DNA from: Bacteroidales bacterium
GTDB taxonomy: Bacteria; Bacteroidota; Bacteroidia; Bacteroidales; UBA7960
NCBI GenBank assembly: GCA_007129255.1
Contig: SKVW01000180.1
Span: 1-56,148, forward strand
DNA length: 56,148 nucleotides
Direction of reading: 5' to 3'
Shown here: positions 1-10,165 of the stretch, one piece after another
Numbering within the stretch: the stretch's first letter is position 1
Layout of the letters: each line of letters starts with the position of its first letter
Notes under the pieces: model-generated
What the model was told of the DNA's origin: nothing
The model's input: only the letters and a program-made list of their open reading frames with translations
Database searches by the model: none
Translations under genes and position numbers: made by a program

Positions 1-93
1 AAAACAGGCGTAAGAAATGCTTTCTTTTTCACAATGAGTTTATTTCATGTCAGGTAAGTATTGAACGGCCGTAAACAAGAGATATTGTTTTTA

Positions 94-741
94 TTATGGG
101 GCCAGTCTATGCATTTTCCAGCTTTTGCCAGAGGCATAATACAGCAGGCGGTCGTGCAAACGACTCCGTCGGCCCTGCCAGAATTCAATTTTTTCAGGGG
201 TCAGCCGGTATCCGCCCCAATGGTCAGGTCTTTTGATAGCTGTCTGACCTTTAAACCGGCTTTCAGCTTCCTTGAATTTTTTTTCCAAAAAACGCCTGTC
301 GGGGATGGGTTGGCTTTGGGGTGAGGCAATGGCGCCGATACGGCTCTCCCATGGACGGGAATTAAAGTAAGCATCCGACTCCCGGGGGGAAAGTTTTTCA
401 ACAACTCCTACCACCCTTACCTGGCGCTGAAGCTCAAGCCAGAGAAAAACAAGGGCTGCATGAGGGTTTTGCGCCAGATCTTTTGCCTTGTTGCTTAAAT
501 AATTGGTGTAAAAAACGAATCCTTTTTGGTCAAGCTCTTTTAAAAGAACCACCCTGGCCGAGGGTACACCATGCTGATCCACTGTAGCCAGGGTCATGGC
601 ATTGGGTTCAGGTAAAAAGCTTTCAAGGGCTTGTTCAAACCACTGGTTAAATTGCTCCAGGGGATTGGGAGCGGCGCTTTTTTCATCAAGGGAAGCACGG
701 GTATACTCTTCCCGTAAAGCTGAAAGATCTCTCTTTACCAT
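94..741 (-). CDS. pdxH: pyridoxamine 5'-phosphate oxidase
   Basis: 215 aa; [36 protein letters not shown] and C-terminal RLHDRLLYY...RLAP motifs of PNPOx. Confidence 0.96.
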   Translation of the reverse strand: MVKRDLSALREEYTRASLDEKSAAPNPLEQFNQWFEQALESFLPEPNAMTLATVDQHGVPSARVVLLKELDQKGFVFYTNYLSNKAKDLAQNPHAALVFLWLELQRQVRVVGVVEKLSPRESDAYFNSRPWESRIGAIASPQSQPIPDRRFLEKKFKEAESRFKGQTAIKRPDHWGGYRLTPEKIEFWQGRRSRLHDRLLYYASGKSWKMHRLAP

Positions 742-747
742 AAATTG

Positions 748-1764
748 TTATTGACAAAAACTTTTAGAGGCTTCTGCAAACAGTTTATCTTTATCAACAG
801 GAACCACCCCAACATGTTCACAAACCAACCCTCCTCCAAGGTTGCAAAGCCTGGCGGTCATTTCAGCTGACGCACCAGAAGCCATGCAAAGCGCAGCCAG
901 GCCGATCACCGTGTCCCCGGCCCCGGATACATCTGCAATATCGCGAACATGAGCCGGAATATGGCCCTCTTCCAATATTTTGCCGTTGGTGTGCTGGCTG
1001 TAATATATTCCCCGGTCCGAAAGGGTCACAAGGGCAATATCGGCTTCAAGTTTCCATTGCAGATTATGTAATGCCTGCTTTATTTCTTCAATGGTTTTGG
1101 GTGCTTCTATTAGCTTTAAGCCTTCTACCAATTCTTTTAGGTTGGGTTTAAATAAATTTACATCCTTGTAATTCCAGAAATTTTTCTTTTTTGGATCTAC
1201 AACCACAGGCAATTTATGAAATTTTGCTAGTTTGTTCACTTCCCGGATCAGCCAGGGAGTAATTACCCCTTTATCGTAATCTTCAAATACAATGGCAGCG
1301 GCCTTTTTTGCTTCAATAAAAGTTTTTATCCTCTCATAAAGCAGGAGGGTTTCCTTTTTTGGCAGGCTGAACTCCACTTCTTCATCTACCCTCAACATTT
1401 GGGTGTTATTGCCGATAACACGGTATTTAACGGTGGTGATCCTTTGATCGCTGGCAATGATCCCTTCGTTGGTCAATCCCTGTTTTTCAAGAAGTTCAAA
1501 AAAAACCTCACTTTTTTCATCCTTCCCGATTACCGAACATAGAATGGGAACCCCTCCCATATTCTGAACATTCAAAGCCACATTGGCGGCACCTCCAAGT
1601 CGGCTTTCCCTTTTGTCGAGGGCAACGATTGGAACAGGGGCTTCCGGGGATATGCGATCTACCCGACCCCAGAGGTAAGAATCGATCATTACATCCCCGA
1701 TGATCAGCATATGCTTTCCCTCAAAGGAATCAAACAGGGTTAAGAGTGTATTTTTATTCATCAT
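748..1764 (-). CDS. PfkB-family sugar kinase, RfaE1/HldE-N-like (D-glycero-beta-D-manno-heptose-7-phosphate kinase-like)
   Basis: 338 aa; GDVMIDSYLWGRVDRISPEAPVPI, RLGGAANVALN, DVSGAGDTVIG. Confidence 0.9.
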   Translation of the reverse strand: MMNKNTLLTLFDSFEGKHMLIIGDVMIDSYLWGRVDRISPEAPVPIVALDKRESRLGGAANVALNVQNMGGVPILCSVIGKDEKSEVFFELLEKQGLTNEGIIASDQRITTVKYRVIGNNTQMLRVDEEVEFSLPKKETLLLYERIKTFIEAKKAAAIVFEDYDKGVITPWLIREVNKLAKFHKLPVVVDPKKKNFWNYKDVNLFKPNLKELVEGLKLIEAPKTIEEIKQALHNLQWKLEADIALVTLSDRGIYYSQHTNGKILEEGHIPAHVRDIADVSGAGDTVIGLAALCMASGASAEMTARLCNLGGGLVCEHVGVVPVDKDKLFAEASKSFCQ

Positions 1765-1781
1765 TTAAGTAAGCCAAAAAA

Positions 1782-2975
1782 TTATTTAAGTGTTTGCAGG
1801 GCTTTTTTAATCCTGTCCACGGCTTCTATAAGCAGGTCTTGTGAAGTGGCATAAGAGAACCGGAGGCAGTTTGGAGAACCGAAGGCATCTCCCGGAACCA
1901 GGGCTACATGCACTTTGTTTAAAATAAACATGCAAAGATCCGGGGCATTTTTTATGGTGGTTTCCCCATCGGATTTTCCGAAATAAGCGCTCACATCGGG
2001 AAACAGGTAAAAAGCCCCGTTGGGTTGGTTGGTTTGCAATCCTGGAATGTCTTTCAGAAGGCTGAGCACCAGGTCACGCCTTTGGCGAAATTTCTCAAGC
2101 ATGCCCTTTGTTTCTTCCGGATCCATTTGCATGGCTTCCAGGGCAGCCCGTTGTGCAATGGAGCAGGTGCCCGAAGTAAACTGACCCTGCAATTTGCTGC
2201 AGGCTTTGGCGATTTCTGCATTGGCGGCAAGGTAACCCACTCGCCATCCCGTCATGGCAAATCCTTTGGAAACCCCGTTAACCAATATTACCCGGTCTTT
2301 GATCTCCGGAAATTGCGCTATGCTTTCGTGTTTGCCGGAAAAGTTAATATGTTCGTATATTTCATCAGAAAGTATATAAACATGAGGGTAACGGTTGAAA
2401 ACATCAGCCAGGGCCCTTAATTCTTCTTTATTGTATACCGATCCGGTGGGATTACAAGGGCTGGAAAACATAAAAAGCCTGGTGTTGGCTGTAATGGCGT
2501 TTTCAAGTTGGACAGGGGTAATTTTGAAATTGTTTTCAATGCCGGCTTCCAGGTATATCTCTTTACCATCGGCCATATTTACAATCTGCTTGTAACTGAC
2601 CCAATAGGGGGTAGGAATGATCACTTCATCACCGGGATTTACCAGGCACATTACTGTATTGGCAATGGCTTGCTTGCCGCCGGTAGAAACAACTATATGC
2701 TCGGCATCATAGTCCAGACCATTGTCCCGTTTGAGTTTGCCGGAAATTTCCTGGCGCAGATCAAGGTAGCCGTTCACCGGGGTGTAAAAACTATAATTTT
2801 GATCAATGGCGTTTTTTGCGGCTTCCTTAATCCTGTCAGGAGTAAAAAAATCAGGCTCTCCAAGGCTAAGGTTGATCACATCATGTCCTAAAGCTTTCAG
2901 CTCCCTGCTTTTTCTGGCCATGGCAAGGGTCTCAGATTCTGTTAATCGGTTAATTCTGTCGGATAAAGTAATCAT
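1782..2975 (-). CDS. class I/II PLP aminotransferase (aspartate aminotransferase-like)
   Basis: 397 aa; NLSLGEPDF, SSPCNPTGSVY, SDEIYE, VNGVSKGFAMTGWRVGY. Confidence 0.93.
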   Translation of the reverse strand: MITLSDRINRLTESETLAMARKSRELKALGHDVINLSLGEPDFFTPDRIKEAAKNAIDQNYSFYTPVNGYLDLRQEISGKLKRDNGLDYDAEHIVVSTGGKQAIANTVMCLVNPGDEVIIPTPYWVSYKQIVNMADGKEIYLEAGIENNFKITPVQLENAITANTRLFMFSSPCNPTGSVYNKEELRALADVFNRYPHVYILSDEIYEHINFSGKHESIAQFPEIKDRVILVNGVSKGFAMTGWRVGYLAANAEIAKACSKLQGQFTSGTCSIAQRAALEAMQMDPEETKGMLEKFRQRRDLVLSLLKDIPGLQTNQPNGAFYLFPDVSAYFGKSDGETTIKNAPDLCMFILNKVHVALVPGDAFGSPNCLRFSYATSQDLLIEAVDRIKKALQTLK

Positions 2976-3169
2976 GATAATATGCTAATTTTTTTATCGG
3001 AGTGAATAATGGTTTGATTTTAGGTTGTTTATAGAATTGTAAACCGGCAAATTTAGCAAATTAACCGCTCACAAAAAAAAATAAAGCGGTTTTCGGTGCC
3101 TTGTATGCTTGGGCAAATATACTTTTCTTTCAAAAGACCTTATATTTGCAAACATAAAACTTATTTTTT

Positions 3170-3685
3170 ATGCAGGATTTATTGTATTCTTTAAGGTATG
3201 TATTGCCTTCGGTAGTGGTGTTTTTAACGGCTTATTACCTGCTAAGGGAGTTTTTTCAGAACCAAAGCCGGCAGCGCAAATTTGACCTGATGGGCGAAAA
3301 GATCCGTATTTCGCTTCCATTGCGGTTGCAGGCTTATGAACGGATTATTTTATTACTTGAACGTATTTCTCCTAATAGCCTGGTGATGAGGGTATATCAA
3401 CCTGGACTGTCGGTCAAGGAATTTCACCAACTGTTAATAAAAAGCATCAGGGACGAATTTTCCCACAATCTTTCCCAGCAACTTTATGTTTCTATCCAGG
3501 CGTGGGAAATGGTAAAAAATGCCAAAGAGGAAATGATACGCCAGATCAACACCTCTGCTGCCAGGCTGGATGAGAAGGCAACGGCAACAGATTTAAGCAA
3601 TAAATTGCTGGAAATGAGTGTTGAAAAACTGGCCACCAGGCGTGCCCTGGATTTTTTGAAGGAAGAAGCCAGGAAAAATTTCTGA
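3170..3685 (+). CDS. conserved hypothetical with one N-terminal TM helix
   Basis: 171 aa ORF, N-terminal hydrophobic segment, no recognised domain. Confidence 0.7.
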   Translation: MQDLLYSLRYVLPSVVVFLTAYYLLREFFQNQSRQRKFDLMGEKIRISLPLRLQAYERIILLLERISPNSLVMRVYQPGLSVKEFHQLLIKSIRDEFSHNLSQQLYVSIQAWEMVKNAKEEMIRQINTSAARLDEKATATDLSNKLLEMSVEKLATRRALDFLKEEARKNF

Positions 3686-3762
3686 GAAAACTATAATGTA
3701 TATATGTTTTAACCTGAGAAGGGTGAACAGATTTCGGAAATTTAAAAAATTACCTCCTGAAT

Positions 3763-3969
3763 ATGAAGATTACATTGAATAACCGCCCGGAAGAGATTCC
3801 CGGGAAGACCCAAATGACAGTAAGGGAATTGCTGGACTACAAAAATTTTACCTTTAAATTCCTCGCTGTACGGATTAATGGTGTTCCGGTTAAACCCAAC
3901 GAATTTGAAAAGGCGGTGTTTAAAGACGGAGACATTGTTTTTGTGCTCCATCTTATTAGTGGGGGGTAA
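3763..3969 (+). CDS. ThiS/MoaD-like sulfur carrier protein
   Basis: 68 aa beta-grasp-like sequence ending DGDIVFVLHLISGG (C-terminal GG). Confidence 0.8.
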   Translation: MKITLNNRPEEIPGKTQMTVRELLDYKNFTFKFLAVRINGVPVKPNEFEKAVFKDGDIVFVLHLISGG

Positions 3970-4002
3970 AACCTTTTGAGACCTGAGTCTTTAAGCTTGT
4001 AA

Positions 4003-5418
4003 TTATCTTGGTAAAGAGGAATTAAGGTGTTTTATGCCAATCAGGCGGTCGTGCAATGCGCCCGGCTGGCGATGGTAAATAAAAACAGTGTAGTCATTTT
4101 CCGTTTCGGAATGACTCCCCTCAATAAAATCAAGGCTGGCCTCGCTTTCACTGTCTTCCTTAAATGCATAAAGATAATTATAGTATCCTTGTTTTAACAG
4201 CAGTTCTATTTCATATTCTTTTTCGTTGTAGTTATAAGTCATTTGATTCCTTTCCGAAAACTGCCAATCGGTGAGTTCGCCCATGATATAAATTCCTCCG
4301 GAGGCCAAAGGAGTTTCCATGGGGAGTCGGAAATGCACATGGGCATAGTCTCCCTCAAGCATATCATCAGCCGCATCATAATTTTTTATCTGAAATTTTC
4401 CATTGATATCCTCCCGGGATGTATACCTGCGGTATTTTCTCCTTTGATCGGGAAGCAAAAACACATCATTATGGCGGGAAGAAGTGCTGATATCTGCCAC
4501 CCGGGCCGATAAATGCCTGAGACTCCGGATATCGAAATCCCGGAACTCGTTCCCCGCTTCAAACAAGGTTTCTACATCATAATCATAAATCAGCTGGTTG
4601 CCCCTGACCGATCGCGGGGACAGGTCTTTGATGGCATTGTCCCAGCGGCCGTTTTGCGTGATCACTATCCTGATATCCTGGAATGGGTTATCAATGCGGT
4701 AATTTGGCGAATTAATGGAAAAGGTTACCTGGTGTTTGGTGTCTCTGTAGCGCACAAGGTCTGCCTGCCTGGCCTGCCCTTCAACCTGAAGCTGCTGTTC
4801 GAAAATCATAAAGCGCCGGGTAAAGGCAATATTTTCCCGATCTCCATCAAGGAAAACTTTCAGTATATAATTTCCGGATTTGGTAGGGCGGAGATCATGG
4901 TTCGGAAACTCCAGGTAATAATGGGTATATGGCACACGGGTATTAATGGAGCGTGAATAATCGCGGATCTGGTCCTCATAAAATCCTTCAATATATTCAT
5001 ATTGCTGCAGGGGGGAAGGTTGCCAATGGGCATCACAATGAATAATGGTATAGTAATAGTTTTTATAATCTGCGTCGAGGTCATCAAAACGCAACACCAG
5101 CTTTTCGTTAGTGCCCATGCGAATCAATGGTGGGGCCATTTCAAAGCCCTTTTTATTAAACAAAACCGTTTGGATGTTGTTTTTATGGATGAAATCGCCA
5201 AAAAGAAAAAAATCTTTAATAACTTTAGTTTCCTTTTCAGGCGATCGTTTTGATTCAATGGCCTCAGTGCCTGAAAGATTTTTTTCTGGAGAAAATGATC
5301 TGGATTCCGCACTGGTTCCAATCACCAATAAGGTTAAAACAAACAATGGAAGGGAGGCCTCCAAACGAGCGTTTAACCTATAAAATGCGGGCTTTAAGGG
5401 AAATAAGTAGCTGAACAT
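4003..5418 (-). CDS. DUF5103 / T9SS plug-domain family protein
   Basis: 471 aa; GNYILKVFLDGD..IAFTRRFMIFE, NPFQDIRIVITQNGRWDNAI pattern typical of Bacteroidota DUF5103; hydrophobic N-terminus. Confidence 0.85.
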   Translation of the reverse strand: MFSYLFPLKPAFYRLNARLEASLPLFVLTLLVIGTSAESRSFSPEKNLSGTEAIESKRSPEKETKVIKDFFLFGDFIHKNNIQTVLFNKKGFEMAPPLIRMGTNEKLVLRFDDLDADYKNYYYTIIHCDAHWQPSPLQQYEYIEGFYEDQIRDYSRSINTRVPYTHYYLEFPNHDLRPTKSGNYILKVFLDGDRENIAFTRRFMIFEQQLQVEGQARQADLVRYRDTKHQVTFSINSPNYRIDNPFQDIRIVITQNGRWDNAIKDLSPRSVRGNQLIYDYDVETLFEAGNEFRDFDIRSLRHLSARVADISTSSRHNDVFLLPDQRRKYRRYTSREDINGKFQIKNYDAADDMLEGDYAHVHFRLPMETPLASGGIYIMGELTDWQFSERNQMTYNYNEKEYEIELLLKQGYYNYLYAFKEDSESEASLDFIEGSHSETENDYTVFIYHRQPGALHDRLIGIKHLNSSLPR

Positions 5419-5565
5419 GGAGCTTTTTAAAAAATATACTGAAACTGGTAATCCGTTCGTTTAAACAAATCTAATTAAAAACGAAATTCTGGCAAAAACA
5501 TTTTAAGTATTTAAAAATATGAATAATTTTGCCTCTCATATTTGTATTAAAAACAACGTCCAAAG

Positions 5566-6927
5566 ATGTCACAAGTGATCAAGATCAAAAAAGGGTTGGA
5601 TATTCGTTTACAGGGCGAAGCGGAAAAAATCTTGGAAACAGCTCCGCGCTCTGAGGTTTATGCCCTTAAGCCCCCTGATTTCCATGGTCTTTTCCCTAAA
5701 ATGATGGTAAAAGAAGGGGAGAAAGTGAAAGCCGGTACACCCTTGTTTTTTGATAAATACAACGAAAAAGTTTTATTTACGGCACCGGTAAGCGGTATAT
5801 ACAAAGAACTGGTAAGGGGGGCAAAGCGCCGTATTCTGGAAGTAAATATCACGCCCGATGCAGAAACGGATCATTTAGACTTTAAAATTGGTTCCCTTGG
5901 GGATATGGACCGACAGGAAATTGTTGACAAGATGTTGCAAAGCGGATTATGGCCCATGGTTCACCAAAGGCCTTATTCGGTCATTGCCAATCCTGAAGAT
6001 AAACCCAAAGCTATATTTGTTTCCGGATTTAACACTGCCCCCCTGGCTCCCGACTTTGATTTTATTATAAAGGGTCAGGAAGACCATTTTCAGAAAGGGT
6101 TGGATGCATTAGCCAGATTGACGGATGGCGATGTACACCTCAGCATTGATGCGGAAAATACCCGGTCCAATGCACTCCAAAATGCCAAAGGTGTTAAAGT
6201 TCATCAGTTTTCCGGACCCCATCCCGCAGGAAATGTCGGAATTCAGATTCATCATATCGACCCTGTTGATAAAGGAGATATTGTGTGGTATGTCGACTTT
6301 CAGGATGTGATCATTATCGGTCGTTTTTTCGAAAAAGGAATTTATGACCCTTCGAAAATAATTGCCCTTACCGGGTCTGAAGTGCTTAACCCAAGATATT
6401 ACCGGGTGATCACCGGGGCAAAAATTTCCGACATTACCAGGGATAATATCCGTCAGGAAAAAGAGGTGAACAAAAGATTTATTAGTGGGGATGTTTTAAC
6501 AGGTGATAAAGTTGATCCCAATGGATTCCTCGGTTTTTACGATAACCAGGTAACGGTAATTCCTGAAGGTGATAAACCCGAATTTATGGGTTGGCTTATT
6601 CCTTCACCCGAAAAATTCAGTGTTTCCAGGACTTTCTTTTCTTTTTTGATGCCATGGAAAAAATACCGGATCAACACCAATATCCGCAGTGGCGAAAGGC
6701 CTTTTGTCATTACCGGGATTTACGAAAAAGTACTGCCCATGGAAATTATGCCCATGCAGTTGATTAAATCCATTATGATCAATGACATTGACATGATGGA
6801 AAAGCTTGGCATTTACGAAGTGGCCCCTGAAGATTTTGCCTTGTGTGAGTTTGTTTGTCCTTCAAAGATTGAAATGCAAACCATTATCCGCGAAGGCCTT
6901 GATACTATGCAGCGTGAGTTTTCCTGA
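5566..6927 (+). CDS. nqrA: Na+-translocating NADH:quinone reductase subunit A
   Basis: 453 aa; first gene of the nqrABCDEF cluster; VIKIKKGLDIRLQGEAE, GLFPKMMVKEGEKVKAGTPLFFDK. Confidence 0.97.
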   Translation: MSQVIKIKKGLDIRLQGEAEKILETAPRSEVYALKPPDFHGLFPKMMVKEGEKVKAGTPLFFDKYNEKVLFTAPVSGIYKELVRGAKRRILEVNITPDAETDHLDFKIGSLGDMDRQEIVDKMLQSGLWPMVHQRPYSVIANPEDKPKAIFVSGFNTAPLAPDFDFIIKGQEDHFQKGLDALARLTDGDVHLSIDAENTRSNALQNAKGVKVHQFSGPHPAGNVGIQIHHIDPVDKGDIVWYVDFQDVIIIGRFFEKGIYDPSKIIALTGSEVLNPRYYRVITGAKISDITRDNIRQEKEVNKRFISGDVLTGDKVDPNGFLGFYDNQVTVIPEGDKPEFMGWLIPSPEKFSVSRTFFSFLMPWKKYRINTNIRSGERPFVITGIYEKVLPMEIMPMQLIKSIMINDIDMMEKLGIYEVAPEDFALCEFVCPSKIEMQTIIREGLDTMQREFS

Positions 6928-6973
6928 TTCAAACGGATTGTGATTTGTTTTAGAAATAAAAAAGTACAGAACA

Positions 6974-8128
6974 TTGAAACCATTACAAAATTTAGTTGAG
7001 AAGGTTAAGCCCCATTTTGAAAAGGGAGGGAGGTTTGAAAAGTTTTATCGGTCTTTTGAAGCTTTTGAAACTTTTCTGTTTGTGCCGGGCAATGTTACCA
7101 CAAGGGGTAGTCACATTCGCGATGCCATGGACATGAAGCGTACCATGGTGCATGTGATCATTGCCTTGGTACCCGTCCTGTTATTTGGCATGTGGAATGT
7201 TGGTTATCAACATTTCAAAGCCATTGGGGTTGAAGCCGAATTTATTGACCAGTTTGTTTATGGTCTGATAAAGGTGTTGCCCATTGTGATAGTCAGCTAT
7301 GCAGCGGGCCTTGCCATTGAGTTCATTTTTGCAAGCATTCGTGATCATGAAGTCAATGAGGGATTCCTGGTTTCCGGTATGTTGATTCCTCTGATAATAC
7401 CTGCTTCTACTCCTTTATGGATGGTAGCTGTTGCAACCATTTTTGCTGTGATCATCGGCAAGGAGGTTTTCGGGGGCACGGGTATGAACATCCTGAACCC
7501 TGCCTTGCTGGCCAGGGCATTTCTGTTTTTCGCTTACCCCTCTTACCTTTCAGGGGAGGTGTGGATAGCCGGCACTGCGGAGCAACTCGACGGGGTTTCC
7601 GGGGCTACACCCCTGGCCGTTCTGGCCATTGGCGAAGGAGATATGCCCTCTGCCATGGAAATGTTTTTAGGAACCATTCCCGGGTCCATTGGTGAAACCT
7701 CAACAGTGGCCATCCTTTTGGGAGCCATTGTGCTGGTGGTAACTGGTGTTGGCAGCCTGCGCATTATGCTTTCTGTTGTGGCAGGAGGGCTCCTGATGGG
7801 GGGGATTCTCAACCTGGTCGCGGTCAATGAATTTATGGAAATCCCGCCTTACTATCATCTGATTATGGGAGGCTTTGCCTTTGGTACCGTTTATATGGCG
7901 ACAGATCCGGTGTCGGCTTCACAGACCGGAGTCGGAAAGTATATCTACGGCTTACTGATTGGGGTACTTACGGTACTTATCAGGGTGGTAAACCCTGCCT
8001 ATCCCGAAGGAATGATGCTGGCCATTCTGTTTATGAATGTATTTGCACCACTGATTGACCATTATGTGGTTCAGTCTCACATTAAAAAACGAATGCAACG
8101 CATGGAAAAAATCCCTGCAAAAGCTTAA
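6974..8128 (+). CDS. nqrB: Na+-NQR subunit B
   Basis: 384 aa, TTG start; RDAMDMKRTM; covalent FMN site motif DGVSGATPLA. Confidence 0.97.
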   Translation: MKPLQNLVEKVKPHFEKGGRFEKFYRSFEAFETFLFVPGNVTTRGSHIRDAMDMKRTMVHVIIALVPVLLFGMWNVGYQHFKAIGVEAEFIDQFVYGLIKVLPIVIVSYAAGLAIEFIFASIRDHEVNEGFLVSGMLIPLIIPASTPLWMVAVATIFAVIIGKEVFGGTGMNILNPALLARAFLFFAYPSYLSGEVWIAGTAEQLDGVSGATPLAVLAIGEGDMPSAMEMFLGTIPGSIGETSTVAILLGAIVLVVTGVGSLRIMLSVVAGGLLMGGILNLVAVNEFMEIPPYYHLIMGGFAFGTVYMATDPVSASQTGVGKYIYGLLIGVLTVLIRVVNPAYPEGMMLAILFMNVFAPLIDHYVVQSHIKKRMQRMEKIPAKA

Positions 8129-8153
8129 CTTTAAACAGGAAAACCAATAAAAC

Positions 8154-8846
8154 ATGAGTAACCGGTATATATTTTTATACGCATCTGCAATGGTAATCAT
8201 TGTAGCCCTTGTGCTTTCGGGTGCCGCCACCTTGCTGAGGCCCTTACAGGAAAGAAACATGCGCATTGAAAAAATGCAGAATATCCTGTCTACCATCAAT
8301 ATTCCTGCACCCAGGGGTGAAGCTGAGGAACTTTTTGATCGCTATATCATAGAAACCAAAATTGTCAATTACCAAGGAGAAGAAGTGGAAGGCGATGCTT
8401 TTGAGGTGGATCTTCAGGACGAAAACCGCAAGGATCCTTCAGAACGTGATCTTCCGGTTTTTATCGCCGAAGTGGATGGCGAAAATTACTACATCATGCC
8501 TGTAAGGGGCGGAGGGCTATGGGGACCCATATGGGGCTATATCAGCCTGGAATCGGATTTGGCCACTATTTATGGAGCCAATTTCGATCATGCAAGCGAA
8601 ACCCCGGGCCTTGGAGCCGAAATTGCCGATAGGGAGTTTGAAGAGCAGTTCAGAGGCAAACGGATTTTTGACGAAGACTCAAACTTTCGTTCGGTGCGCG
8701 TGGTTAAGGGCCGCGCCCCCGAAGATGATCCCCATGCTGTTGACGGTATCAGCGGAGGAACCATTACTTCAAACGGGGTTCAACGAATGTTGAGAGACGG
8801 GCTCGGAATTTATGAACCGTATTTTAAAAAAATCAGAACATCATGA
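8154..8846 (+). CDS. nqrC: Na+-NQR subunit C
   Basis: 230 aa; N-terminal TM; ETPGLGAEI; FMN site DGISGGTITSNGV. Confidence 0.96.
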   Translation: MSNRYIFLYASAMVIIVALVLSGAATLLRPLQERNMRIEKMQNILSTINIPAPRGEAEELFDRYIIETKIVNYQGEEVEGDAFEVDLQDENRKDPSERDLPVFIAEVDGENYYIMPVRGGGLWGPIWGYISLESDLATIYGANFDHASETPGLGAEIADREFEEQFRGKRIFDEDSNFRSVRVVKGRAPEDDPHAVDGISGGTITSNGVQRMLRDGLGIYEPYFKKIRTS

Positions 8847-9502
8847 GCGAAAATAATAGCATGCCAAAAGAAAGTTTGTTGTCTCCCCGCAATAAAAAAC
8901 TGCTGACAGATCCGCTCGGGAAAGACAACCCCATCAATGTACAGGTATTGGGGATCTGTTCTGTGTTGGCCATTACCGTTCAGCTCAGGACCTCCCTGGT
9001 AATGGCCATATCGGTGGTGGCTGTGATGGGTTTTGCGAATGTGATTATTTCCCTGCTTCGCAGTACCATTCCCCCAAGGATCCGGATCATTGTTCAGCTT
9101 ACGGTGATTGCATCCCTTGTTATTTTGGTAGACCAAATACTTAAAGCTTTTGTTTACGATATCAGCAGGCAGCTTTCTGTATTTGTGGGGCTAATCATTA
9201 CCAACTGTATCATTATGGGGCGCCTGGAAGCTTTTGCCCTGAACAATAAACCCTGGCCTTCATTTCTGGATGGAATTGGAAATGCCGCCGGTTACGGATG
9301 GGTATTGCTTGCCGTGGGGTTTTTCCGGGAGGTGTTTGGTTCAGGCACCCTGATGGGTTATGCAGTAATTCCGCAATTTTTATACGACATCGGCTATGAG
9401 GATAACGGCCTGATGATCCTGCCGCCCATGGCGCTGATCACTGTGGGTATTATCATATGGGTGCAACGGTATAAAGACCGCAGGTTGATCGATATCAGCT
9501 AA
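8843..9502 (+). CDS. nqrD: Na+-NQR subunit D
   Basis: 219 aa polytopic; 4-bp overlap with nqrC. Confidence 0.96.
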   Translation: MSENNSMPKESLLSPRNKKLLTDPLGKDNPINVQVLGICSVLAITVQLRTSLVMAISVVAVMGFANVIISLLRSTIPPRIRIIVQLTVIASLVILVDQILKAFVYDISRQLSVFVGLIITNCIIMGRLEAFALNNKPWPSFLDGIGNAAGYGWVLLAVGFFREVFGSGTLMGYAVIPQFLYDIGYEDNGLMILPPMALITVGIIIWVQRYKDRRLIDIS

Positions 9503-9535
9503 AACCCTTTTTGCTAATCAAAAAATGGTCAAAAA

Positions 9536-10153
9536 ATGGAAGAGTTATTAAACATATTTGTCAAGTCGATATTTATCGACAACATGATATTTGCTTATTT
9601 CCTTGGAATGTGTTCTTACCTTGCGGTATCCAGAACGGTAAACACCAGTGTGGGCCTGGGCTTTGCAGTGATCTTTGTACTTGGCTTCACCGTACCCATT
9701 AATTTTCTTCTGGAAAATTACATATTGGGAAGGGGCGCCCTTTCCTGGCTGGGGCCGCAGTTTGCGGCTGTTGACCTGAGTTTTCTCACCTTTATTATGT
9801 TTATTGCCATTATTGCCGCCATGGTGCAGCTTGTGGAAATGATCATTGAAAAACTCAGCCCCACGCTTTACAGCTCCCTGGGTATTTTTCTTCCACTGAT
9901 TGCGGTTAACTGTGCCATTCTTGGAGGATCCCTGTTTATGCAGGAGCGCAACTATGCCAATATCTCTGAAGCCATCTCTTTTGGCCTGGGAAGCGGGGTA
10001 GGTTGGTTCCTGGCCATTGTGGGCATTGCAGCCATCCGGGAAAAAATCAGGTATTCCAATGTGCCTGCACCCTTGCGTGGCCTGGGAATTACCTTCATTA
10101 TTACCGGTTTGATGGGTATTGCTTTTATGAGCTTTATGGGTATTGAATTATAA
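9536..10153 (+). CDS. nqrE: Na+-NQR subunit E
   Basis: 205 aa; NMIFAYFLGMCSYLAVSRTVNTSVGLG, NCAILGGSLFM. Confidence 0.96.
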   Translation: MEELLNIFVKSIFIDNMIFAYFLGMCSYLAVSRTVNTSVGLGFAVIFVLGFTVPINFLLENYILGRGALSWLGPQFAAVDLSFLTFIMFIAIIAAMVQLVEMIIEKLSPTLYSSLGIFLPLIAVNCAILGGSLFMQERNYANISEAISFGLGSGVGWFLAIVGIAAIREKIRYSNVPAPLRGLGITFIITGLMGIAFMSFMGIEL

Positions 10154-10165
10154 TAATCAGAAATT

